Shown in pieces: positions 36,162-46,500 of a stretch of 64,000 nucleotides of DNA (the first letter of the stretch is position 1; every line of letters starts with the position of its first letter). This DNA comes from Haematococcus lacustris (lineage: Eukaryota > Chlorophyta > Chlorophyceae > Chlamydomonadales > Haematococcaceae). The DNA is taken from contig JASKMD010000031.1 in the NCBI GenBank assembly GCA_030144725.1, positions 327,501 through 391,500 of the forward strand, in the 5' to 3' direction. The position numbers and the translations under genes were made by a program. The notes under the pieces were generated by a model. That model searched no databases and had not been told where the DNA came from. It was given only the letters and a program-made list of their open reading frames with translations.

Positions 36162-36661
36162 NNNNNNNNNNNNNNNNNNNNNNNNNNNNNNNNNNNNNNN
36201 NNNNNNNNNNNNNNNNNNNNNNNNNNNNNNNNNNNNNNNNNNNNNNNNNNNNNNNNNNNNNNNNNNNNNNNNNNNNNNNNNNNNNNNNNNNNNNNNNNNN
36301 NNNNNNNNNNNNNNNNNNNNNNNNNNNNNNNNNNNNNNNNNNNNNNNNNNNNNNNNNNNNNNNNNNNNNNNNNNNNNNNNNNNNNNNNNNNNNNNNNNNN
36401 NNNNNNNNNNNNNNNNNNNNNNNNNNNNNNNNNNNNNNNNNNNNNNNNNNNNNNNNNNNNNNNNNNNNNNNNNNNNNNNNNNNNNNNNNNNNNNNNNNNN
36501 NNNNNNNNNNNNNNNNNNNNNNNNNNNNNNNNNNNNNNNNNNNNNNNNNNNNNNNNNNNNNNNNNNNNNNNNNNNNNNNNNNNNNNNNNNNNNNNNNNNN
36601 NNNNNNNNNNNNNNNNNNNNNNNNNNNNNNNNNNNNNNNNNNNNNNNNNNNNNNNNNNNNN
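36162..36661. other. Assembly gap (500 N)
   Basis: Exactly 500 N, most likely a placeholder of unknown true length. PAN2 sequence lies on its left and the end of a retroelement on its right. Confidence 0.98.
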
Positions 36662-37081
36662 CAGCTGTGACAAGCTTCTGGCTGAGTACAATGCCATCCA
36701 CTGTCTCAAGTGAAGACCTAGCCTGATATGTGTTCCTGCTACGGTGCTGTGGTGTGCTGTGTGTGTGTGTGCAGCCTTCTGGCTGGATGGTTGCATTCTT
36801 GCACCTGAGCTATCACACTCACGATAAATAAGGCCGACGCGGGGGCCTTTTTTGCATCGGAAGGACTTTCTGCTCCGATACAACGATAGATCGTTGAGTT
36901 TAAGGGGGACCTCGCTCTTGAATGAAGTCCTAACTCGCATCGGTTGCGAAGATACATCGATCCGCATGCTCCTGGCTCATGTGTGTTAACCAATCATGGT
37001 TCACACTAGCCCCAACAAGCAGTATTGGCTGCGAGTCCTTAAATCCCCTTGGGCGGAACGGACCTCTTCTGGGGGGGTGAA
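36662..37081 (+). mobile_element. 3' end of a first Ty3-type retroelement copy
   Basis: Begins inside the chromodomain C-terminus: SCDKLLAEYNAIHCLK and stop at 36713, matching the end of the second copy (GCDKILAEYNAIHHLT). After about 0.37 kb a polypurine-like tract (GGGGGGGTGAA) abuts the LTR at 37082. The rest of this copy is in or beyond the gap. Confidence 0.75.
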
Positions 37082-37266
37082 TGTAACGGCGACTCTCGAG
37101 CGACACCGTTCCCCTTTGCCCGCGACACCTGTGTACTGCCTATGGCGGGCGCAGGTGGGCGCATTATTTTTACCGAGTGAGTAGGGCAGGTTAAAGCCTA
37201 GCAGCGCAGCTGTGAGGACAACTAGTTCGATTCCAGGGGGCCCCGTTCTAAGCCCTAGCCCTCTCA
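37082..37266 (+). repeat. LTR 1 (185 bases)
   Basis: Starts TGTAAC after a polypurine-like tract and ends TCTCA, so TG...CA. Its last 80 bases are highly similar to the end of LTR 2, including GTTCGATTCC, which resembles a tRNA B box. Its first 100 bases differ from LTR 2, so the two are not a young pair. Confidence 0.65.
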
Positions 37267-37317
37267 CGAGGTTCTCTGTAACTCCGCTCCATGACTCTTC
37301 GCAGTCACACGCTAGAC

Positions 37318-38739
37318 GATCGCTCGGCTTACAGCGTGGTTCCGCACGTTACACTGCGTTTGCTGCTGAAGCTGATCTGTCTAGCATGTACCAGGACACA
37401 CATGGCCTATGGCGGCTCACTGGTAAGGATAAGGTAGTGGTCCCCAATGATTCTGAGCTGCGCAATCACATCTTACAAGAGATGCATGATGCAGTCTATT
37501 CAGGTCATGTGGACATGAACAGTACCCTGGAACGTGTGTCACGTGTGTTTTGGTGGAACACAATGCGTGCTGACGTCAGGTACTATGTGTCCACATGTGA
37601 TGCCTGTCAACGTGACAAGGCGTCCACTCTCAAGCCAAGTGGCATGCTCAACCCTCTGTCTATACCTGACTACCGCTGGGAGTCTGTGTCCATGGACTTC
37701 GTTACCAAGCTACCCTCTGGGTCACATGGGTATGATGCTATCTGTCTTTGTGGACAGGCTCAGCAAGATGGTTCCCTTTGTGCCCTGCCGTGAGGACCTT
37801 AAGGCACGCCGTTTTGCACAACTGTTCATTGACAATGTGTACAAACTGCATGGCATGCCTGCTGAGCTGATCTCTGACCGTGGCTCGCTGTTCACCAGTG
37901 TGTTCTGGCGGGAGGTCCTGAGGCGTTGTGGCTCTAAGCATGCCCTCTCATCATCTTATCATCCACATTCTGATGGCCAGACAGAAAGGTATAACCGTGT
38001 GTTAGAGGAAATGCTTAGGCACTATATCTCACCTACTTAATCTGACTGGCCTGACTACTTAGCCTTGGCTGAGTTTGCTGTCAACAACTCGTGGCAGGAG
38101 TCCATCCAGTCCACCCCCTTCCTGGTCAACACAGGTCAGTCACCTGTGACTGTTGGCCTACGTGACCTGCCTTATGGTGGCCGTTGTCCCTCTGCTCATG
38201 CCTTTACCCGTTGGTGGCAGGATGTTGTTGCCAATGCCAGGAAGTGCATGGCTGCAGCCCAATCCCGTCAGGCTGCCTATGCCAATAAGGCCAGGCGTGA
38301 CGTTGAGTACAAGGTGGGCCAGAAGGTGTTGCTCAGCACCAAGAACCTCAAGCTCAAGCCTGGGAAGGCTCGCAAGCTCATACCTAGGTATGTGGGTCCC
38401 TTTGAGATCCTGCTTCTAGTTGGTGCAGTTGCTGTCAAGCTAGACCTGCCTGCCAGCATGAGCCGTCTGCACCCTGTCTTCCATGTGTAACTCATCAAGC
38501 CTTATACTGGCACTGATGTTGGCTTCATGCCACCTCCTGTGACCTGGATGGATGAGACTCCTGTGTACTATGTTGAGCGTTTGCTTGACCACAAGGGTGT
38601 GAAAGACAACAAAGTCAGTTTCTACCTGGTGCAGTGGGAGGGTTATGACTCCACTCACAACAATTGGGAGCCCAGGTCCAACCTGACTGGCTGTGACAAG
38701 ATCTTGGCTGAATACAATGCTATCCATCATCTTACTTAA
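37318..38739 (+). pseudogene. Ty3/gypsy integrase plus chromodomain, frameshifted
   Basis: Integrase of a chromodomain-bearing Ty3-type (chromovirus-like) retrotransposon. The zinc-binding HHCC region is seen as EMHDAVYSGH and CDACQRDKA. The DD35E core is seen as SMDFVTKLPSG, ISDRGSLFTS and DGQTERYNRVLEEML. After the core come KVGQKVLLSTKNLKLK and, at 38560-38735, a chromodomain (YYVERLLDHKG, LVQWEGYDSTHNNWEPRSNL). Decay marks: a frame change near 37740 between the first Asp and VDRLSKMVPF, a TAA at 38038 and a TAA at 38488. Gag, protease, reverse transcriptase and RNase H are absent between LTR 1 and this segment, so the copy is internally deleted. Confidence 0.9.
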
Positions 38740-38988
38740 GTCCCATGCATGCATGCTACTGCGCTGCTGCATTGAGGCTCTCTCTCTCTATGTTCTTACA
38801 AAGCCTATTGTTATGTGCTACACTCCCCCTATTACAGTTGGTCTCTGACCACACCCAACTGTGACCTGGCTCTACCTTCATGGTACCCAGTAGCTGACCC
38901 CAGTGAGACCTAGGTCTTGCGAGTCTCGGAGTCTAGGCTCGGAGTCTCGGAGTCTAGTCTAGGCGGACATCCCCTTGGGGGGGAGGAA

Positions 38989-39172
38989 TGTAAGGGCGCG
39001 CTCTGCGTAGTCCCTTAGTGTCGTCTGGGCGGTCGCGGTTAACCGGAGGCAGCTACAGGATATCGGTCACACCGCGTCAGTGTGAGTTGGCAGGTTAGGC
39101 CTAGCAGCGTAAGCTGTAAGGACAACTGGTTCGATCCCAGGGGGGCCCGTTCTCTAAGCCCTAGCCTTCTCA
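38989..39172 (+). repeat. LTR 2 (184 bases)
   Basis: Preceded by the purine tract GGGGGGGAGGAA; starts TGTAAG and ends TCTCA. It carries the tRNA-like GGTTCGATCCC block. The sequence right after it belongs to a Fanzor-like fragment. Confidence 0.65.
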
Positions 39173-39178
39173 CGGTGA

Positions 39179-39644
39179 CCCCTTGTGGCCGAAGCGTGAC
39201 CTGCCTGTGCGGGGCCTGATGTGGTGCCCGGTAGTGGCCCCCCGCAAGCCCCCACAGGCCCCACTCAGCAGCCAGGGAGCCACACAATCGGCAGCACAAG
39301 AGCCAGGGCCCAGCACTCTCCCGCCAATTAAGTGTTGCAAGCGAGCCAAGGCTGAGCAGGCAGCTAAGCTAACCGGGCCCACTGAGGGCAAAGGCAGGGG
39401 CAAGGGCAAGGCTGCCAAAGTCAAGCCAACACCACAGCCAGGCAGGTGGCTGAGCAGGTACTGCAATGCAGCGTTGAACATGCAGCGCATTGGGGAGAAC
39501 AAGTGGCGCGCGCTGGAGCTGTGCTGGTGGCCAGAGCAGGGAGCTCTGCCTGCCAAGGGCAAGGAGTACCCTGGCCTGAGCTACAAGCGGCTGCGAGACA
39601 AGCCACCCACGGCCCAGCAGCAGCAGCCTGCTGAGGCACAGTAG
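39179..39644 (+). pseudogene. Fanzor/TnpB-like nuclease, C-terminal fragment with dead RuvC-III
   Basis: Fragment of a eukaryotic OMEGA-type (Fanzor) RNA-guided nuclease relic. It opens just after LTR 2 with RDLPVRGLMWCPVVAPRK, the C-terminal zinc-region half, followed by a Pro/Lys-rich linker, then GRWLSRYCNAALNMQRIGE and LCWWPEQGALPAKGKEYPG to a TAG at 39642-39644. The motif R-[DY]-x-N-A-A-x-N-[MI] is the RuvC-III block, normally RDxNAAxN; here the catalytic Asp is Tyr. The N-terminal half, with RuvC-I and RuvC-II, is missing. The family call rests on motif recall without a search, so moderate confidence; the loss of Asp is read directly. Confidence 0.6.
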
Positions 39645-40536
39645 TGTGTGCCGCCCCTTAGTTGAGCTGTCATGAGCTTACAATCAGCGCATGTCTTTCA
39701 TGCCAACTCAACACAATAGCCCAAGCGGCCAGGCAATGGTGTAGGTGGTAGGCACTCATGCACCATGTCCATTGGGTATACCCCACACAGCCCATTAAAC
39801 ACCATCTGAGTCGGGCCACTATTGGCCCCTAGTATTCCCGCTAGTGGCTGCTAGTGGCCACTACTGGTTCGGCTCTAATGGAGGCCCTAGTGAGGGACAA
39901 GGGGGCTGCTAAGGCTATACACAACGTTTGCGACTTGCTGGCTAAAGCCTTATGAAGTACAACATCTGTTGCTGGCACTGTTGTAGACTGCTTGAAACAA
40001 ATGCAGCAGCCATCATCATTTCTCTGCTCTGTTCCAGTGATTGCTCATCCCCCAAGTCAGGCTTGCCGTGAGTCCATGCTGGCACGGCCCAGGTCATGTT
40101 CCAAGCCGCTTTCTCAGCTTTCAGAATTGCACACCTGCAGCAACACAGTGGCCACCCATTGGGACGACATGGAACAGCTGTGTGTAACATAGATGAAGAA
40201 CACTATGTTATCATCATTGACATGTTTGCCATTATCAGCAACTGTCATTGACACTGCGACATGTGACAGTGGGTGCAATACAGGGAGGTCACATGACCAA
40301 CGGGTGTTAGGGTAGCATGCAAGGCAGGGGGAGCACAGTGGGGCTGCAGGGCAGGAAGACTAACCCCATGTACGAATTGTATGCCATGGCGCATGATACG
40401 CAGCACTGCATGTGCCCAACAGCTCATACAGTTGTGCATGGGTGCTTGAAGGCAATAGGCTGGGGCATAGCCCGTCAACCCCTATCACTGTGCGACGCAA
40501 GTGCCTACCACACCATAGTGGCTAGCTCACCTTGCA
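39645..40536. other. Intergenic with one dispersed-repeat copy
   Basis: Lies between the Fanzor-like fragment and the 3' end of the coiled-coil gene. It holds repeat copy A (39829-39912) and no supported gene. Confidence 0.4.
39829..39912 (+). repeat. Dispersed repeat copy A
   Basis: About 84 bases starting CTAGTATTCCCGCTAGTGG. It matches, in reverse complement, 53160-53242 at roughly 93% by eye. Internally rich in CTAGTGG / CCACTA half-palindromes. Confidence 0.8.
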
Positions 40537-43500
40537 CTACTCCCTCCGGCCAGCTTCCCCTCCGGCTTTGCCCAGGTACTGCTGGCTGACGTCCGGCAGG
40601 GACAGGTCACTCAGCTGTGAGCCATCAAAGATGCTGTCCAGGCTGCTCCCACTCTGGCTCCCATACTGACTGACGGACTGTGGCATGGCCCGGCTGCCCT
40701 GCCCACTGCCCTTGATGAAGGAGGTGGAAGGCACCAGGCCCTTGTCGTCCATGGCAGTGCTGTTGTCATGCCATTGCACCTGTTCCCCTCCTGACCTGGC
40801 CGGGGGGTGCCGAGGCTGCTGCTGCTGCAGGGCAGCCATGAGGCCTGTGGAGGTGTCCACATCTTCCAGGTCCTCGTCTAGGACTATGCCTGGGGTGGTG
40901 GCAGCAACCCCAGTGGCACCGGTACCCAGGTCTCTTCCTGAGGGTCTGCCCTGCCCCTGTGCCGCTGCAGCCATCTTGGTGTTGGTTGGGGCAAACATTG
41001 GCAGCTCGTCATCATCATCATCATCGTCAACGTCAATGGACATGGACTCATCCCCTACACCTGGCCTGCCGGCCATGCGAGTGAGCACTTGCACCCCTGC
41101 TGCTGCCCCCTGCCCAGCTCCACCAGGTGCTGCTGTGGCGCGCTGGCTGTCACCTGGCTTGCTTGCAGGCAGGGCAGTCAGGGTGGTAGTGGTGGCGGGA
41201 GGCTGGACGAGGCTGGTGGGGCCTGCTTGCAGCCTATTCTGACTGCCAGGGTGGGTCAGGGGGCGGGGCGCCGCAGGGCGTGAAAACAGCTCCAGCTCTC
41301 CATCCGAGTCGTCCTGGCTGGCAGCCAAGGGGTTCTGGGTGCTGGCATGCCCCTTGCCATGCACATCTTGGCCAGCTGTGTAGCCCCCATGCTGCACACT
41401 GGAGGTAGGGGAGGACAAGGACGAGGAGGCAGCCCCTCCCTGGCTGTGTGCTGAGCTGCTGTCATCATCGTCGTCGTCCGAGGCGAAGGACAGGGTGCCC
41501 TGCACTCGGTTTTGTGCCACCTCTTCCTCCTCCAGGTCCAGCCCCGACTCCAACTCCAAGGCAGACTGCTGTTCGCTGAGTGACTGCGACCCATACGTAG
41601 CCTCCTGCCCCAGCCCTGAGCCTCCCTTCAACGCTGCTGCAGCAGGCTCCTGGCTGTGGGCGTTGAGGGAGCTGCGGGAAAACAGGTCCGCCATCCTGCT
41701 GGCCTCCTGGGAAATGTCGAGGCCAGGCAGCCCCAGGTCAGAGAAGGAGCCGGAGGTCAGCCACGAGGTGTCCATCCCTGAGCCATCCAGGGCCTGGGGG
41801 GCTGCTGCCTGGCTGCCTGGCATCCCAGGGGCTGCGGGGGCGGTGGGGGCAGAGTGGGTCGTGGGGGAGGGGGGAGGGGAAAGGCTGGAGCTGGTCAGGC
41901 TGGCACCCTGACTGTTCTCCGGGTTTTCTGCCAAGGGCAGGCAGGGGTTCCGCTCAGGCTGTTGAGCAATCTCCGCGGTGGGTGTGGGCAGCACTGCATC
42001 AGCATATCCAGTACACCATGCAGCTGCATGAGGTCCAGGCAATAGCCACACACCATGGCCAGGCAATGTGGGGTGGCTCGTGGTGTTGAGCACCGGGCCC
42101 ACAGCATAGAGCTGGGTCCCCAAGCAGTGAACAGCAGGGCATCATGGTGCTTGGGTGGAGGGTAGGCTGAGCTGGGCTCTGATATGCGCTGAGCACAGTA
42201 TGGCGTTTTGTTTTTTCTTCACATCGCTAGGTCGGCAGCCTGATATGGCTGCTGGGCATTTGTATCCATATCGCCAACAGGTGCAAGTTGTATGGTGAAA
42301 CATTCTGCGCGAAGGACAGAGCCGAACTGCACGCAGCCTGGGTTGCTGTTTTGCTGAGGGAGCTGACGGAGCTGAAGCCGCAGCAAGACCCAACAACCGG
42401 CGGGGGTCTATGTGTTTCAGATGATTAGGTTTTGGATTACTAGTGACTGTCAAAAATTGCCAAACCATTTGTGACGCTTAATGTGTAAAAGTATAACAAA
42501 CTTCATGGAAATGTAATGCTCCTTGTGACAGGATGGTTTTATTATGGTGCATCAGAACATACAAGCCCAGCTGCCGGTGAATTGCAAAGTACCAAACTAG
42601 CAAGCGAATTGCTTCATGCCAGTGAGCTTGTCCGGCCTGCCAGCCATGTAAAACACACGCACCTGGCTCTGATGGACGGTGGGGCGAGATGAGGAGGCGT
42701 GACAGCATGTCAGTTGAGGCCATCATGGCAGTGCCTGAGCTGCCCTCCACGCTGCTCCTCTGACCCGTGGCCTGGGGGCTGGCCATGGCTGCAGCCATCT
42801 GCTCGGAGCCTGCAGCCTACAGGTGAGATAGCAGCCGCACGTGTTTGTGACAAGGCCAGCTAAGTGATATGCTGCTGGGCTGGGCTGCGCGAGCATCATT
42901 AGTTCACTGCAGCAGTACAGCAGGACTCTCGAGGCATGCTACAGAGGAAGAAGCAGAAAAGAAGCAGAAGAATACTCAGATCCACGCCGGGCAATGTCGG
43001 GGCCGTGATGGGCACCACCACCCAGCCACCCTCCTGCGAGTGTGTTCACCCGTTGTGCCAGATGATGACTTACCCGTGTACTTGTGCAGGCCACCTCACC
43101 TGACCTTGCCTTTCTGTTTTACAGCACAGGCTATGCAGGCTCCCAGTGGCCTTCACCCTGCCCCTGACACCTGTCACTGTCCCTCACCCTTCACCCGTAC
43201 CGTCCTACGCCCTGCTCCTACAATGAACCCTAACTGTCAACCTACCTGATCGACTCCTACTGCCAAACCTTCATATCTACTGTCCTACTACACCCTGCCC
43301 CTACTGCCCTACACCTAGCTAGCTAGCTGAGTCTCCTGTCCAGCTTCTGTGGCTCAGCCTTCTACAGCTCAGCTTACCTTGGTGGGGGACGGTGTTTGCT
43401 GCTGCTGGCCATCTGCAGCCGCTGACGGTTGAGGCGGCGTGTCTGCAGTGCTGCGCCTGCTGCTCCTTGACCTGTTCCCCATGCCTGGCAGCTCAGGCGG

Positions 43501-46500
43501 CAAGTCAAAGGGGTCCCCATCGCTGTCGTCACCAGCGGACAACCCATCCTCTGTGGCCACCTCGTCATCGGTCACCAGGTCCAAGGAGGAATCTAGGCCG
43601 CCTGGGTGAGGCTGGGGTGCAGGGGGGTCAGGCAGCTGGTGAGGTGGAGCAACTGAGGTGGAGATGCTGGGGGTCTCGAGCTTGGGCTGTTGAGGGATGA
43701 CATGGGGTCTCGAGCTTGGGCTGTTGAGGGAGGCAGTGCTCTGTTCCTCATGCTTCACGCCGCCGCTGGCAGCTGTTGGGTGGGAGGGAGGGAGGGGCTT
43801 GGGGGAGGTACTGAGGGGTTGGGCAGTGGCAGCCAAGTTGGTCGCTGGAGGTGGGGTAGGTGCAGCCGCCCCTGTCAGGCCTGTCCTTGTGAGCGGGGGC
43901 AAGCCACGTGACAGAGGGGGCAGGCCAAGCTTGGGCAACGCCGTAGCTGCTGTGGGTGGGCCTGCCGCTGGAGGAGCAGTCAGCCCCAGTGTCGGCGCAG
44001 GCTGTGGGGGAGGTGAGGGAGGTGGCTTGCTGCCAGGCGTGCCCCCATCACTCGCACCCATAGCCAGGGCGAGCTGGACAGGTGCAGGCAGCTCCTGCCT
44101 CGAGTGTGATGAGGAGTGAGGCCCGGGTGTGACCCCGCCTGGCGGCAGGGGGGTCACCCCAGGGGTAGCTGGCTCATCCCCTGGCTTCTCTGGGGTGACC
44201 AGGGGCTGCACGAGCTGAGGCTTCAGAGACTGCCTTGCCTGCTCGGTGGTGCGGGGCTGGCTGCTGGGGGCTGGGGATAGGGCCGGGAGGGTGGGGTCAG
44301 TGGGCAGTGGCTCCCTCGTGGCCAGCAGGGCTTCCAGCGCCTGCAGGCTGGACTGTGACGCCCGCATGACCTGGTCAGGGAGGCTGAGTGCTGAGTCAGA
44401 AACGGCTGCTCTGGCTGCTGCGGGTCCTGGTGAGGGTGTGGGGCTGGCAGGGTCCAGGTCAGGTACGGGCATGGGCACGGCAAGCAGCTCGCTGCTGGTG
44501 CTGGCAAACTCAATGCCGTGGTCTTGGTAGCCTGGCGCAGCGTGCAGGACACCCTCCAAGCTGCAGTCGTGGTCTGCGACTTGCATGCCCGGCAGGGCCA
44601 TGCTGCTGCCGCTGTTGCTGAACTGCGTGTCCTGAAGAGCGCAGCAGAGCAGGGCACGTCAAGGCATGGGGGTGGCGGTACCACAGCTGCACACATACTA
44701 GATCTGAACCCCACTGCCCAGTCGCGCAGCACAGCACAACAGGGTGCGTTTAAACACCCTAAGGAGCAGTCAGTGCACACCCGATCCGTACTCGACCACT
44801 TAATAACCCCGCTGCCCAGCTGCACAGCAATGCTTCTGCTTGCCAGCTCTCCTTGGTGCCGTTGCTTGGAGTCTCATGACTCCTTGACATTCTGACCACA
44901 TGTTTTCTTGCTGCTGCTCACCCTCACCTCACTTCACCAATCACGCTCACCCTCACGCTCACCTCATACTGCACCTCTTTCCCCGCCTCCTGGTTTTCCT
45001 CCCCCTGCTCCTCCTCGTCCTCCACCTCTTCTGCGTCATCAGCGTAGCTATCCTCCTCCGCCACCTGCTCAGGCACCCTGTCAAAGAGCAGGCTGGGCAA
45101 GCTGTTCCCCTGACCCCTCCCCCCTGCACCTTGACTGTGTGCTGTAGGCGGCGGGCTGCTGCCATCTGCTGCCGCCCCCCCTGCTGCTGCGCCCTCTGCC
45201 GCAGCTCCTTTGCGCACCCCTCCCAGGCTCAAGCGCGGCGTGAGGCCTGCCTCAGCGGGCAATGCGCCACCCCCACTGCTGCCCTTCTTAGCCGTCAGCC
45301 GTTCAAAGTACACCGCCTTGTCCAGCACGCTGGCATCCTCTGGCGGGGTCTCAGGGCTGCCTGGCTGGCTGCCCGCACTCACGTGGAACACCCGCCTGGA
45401 CACTGAGGCGCCGCCTGCATCGCTGCCCACCCCTGCTCGTGCCCCAGTGATGGGTACGGGCGGGGTGGCTGCTGGCACCGGCGTGACAGCCAGGTCTGGG
45501 GGCCTAAGGCCCTCTAGCAGGCTGTCTGAGCTGTCCAGCCCGCTGCTGGCCAGCAGGGAGAAGGCTGCATTGGTGTAGGCGCTGCTGGCACCACCACCTG
45601 TGTAGCCAGAGGCCGCGCGCACGGCCCAGTCCACAGAGCCTGGGGCTGCTGCTGCAGCCAGAGCAGGTGAGGCGGGGTGCATGCCAGCGGAAAGGGGTGT
45701 GGCAGGGGTGGAGCCTTGGCTAGAGTAAAGGTTGTTGTGGAAGCTTCTGCCCACAGGAGTGGCGCTGACTGCCAGCCCTTGCCTGGTGCCTGAGGAGGGT
45801 GGGGTCCCCGCTGCTGCCCCAGCCACTCGCTGCTGCTGCTGCTGTTGCTGGGCACTGTGCGCCGCTTGCAGTGCAGTGAGGGTGCTGGCCAGCTGCTGCA
45901 GCTGGCTAGAGTGATCATGCAACACAGCATCCAGCTGCTTCACAGCGTCAGGGAGGCTGAGAGCGGCTGCCTGCCCCTGAAGCGCCACCTGCTCTGCAGC
46001 TGGAGCAGTGGCCAAGGGGGGTACAGGCAGCTGCTGGGCGACCGCCTCGTGCACCAGCTGCTTGAGCTGGCCAGTGCTGGGAAGCTGGGCGGTCATGGCT
46101 GCTTGCAGGGATGCGACATGATCAGCTTGCTGCTGCAGCTTCACAGTAAGCTGCTGCAAGCTAGTGCGAAGGGGTTCCAGTGCTTCCAGCAGGGTAGGAG
46201 TTTGGGAGGCAGAAGCTGCAGCAGCCTGCCTAGTTGCAGCAGCGGCAGCATCCAGCGCCTGGCATGCCCTGCCGGCCGCCTCTGCAGCTGCCTCCTCTAA
46301 ACTGTGGCTGCTGGCTTCAAGGCCCCCCACGACTGCCTCCAGCTTGCTCAACTGCTGTTGCATGGCTGCATGCTCCTGCAAGCTACTCTGTCTGGCCCCT
46401 TGCAGGCTAAGCAGCTGGTCAGACACCCCTGGCTGGCCGTTGGAGATTCCTTCCACAGCCATTTCCAGCTGCTGCACCCTTGGTGGCAACGCTGCTGGGT

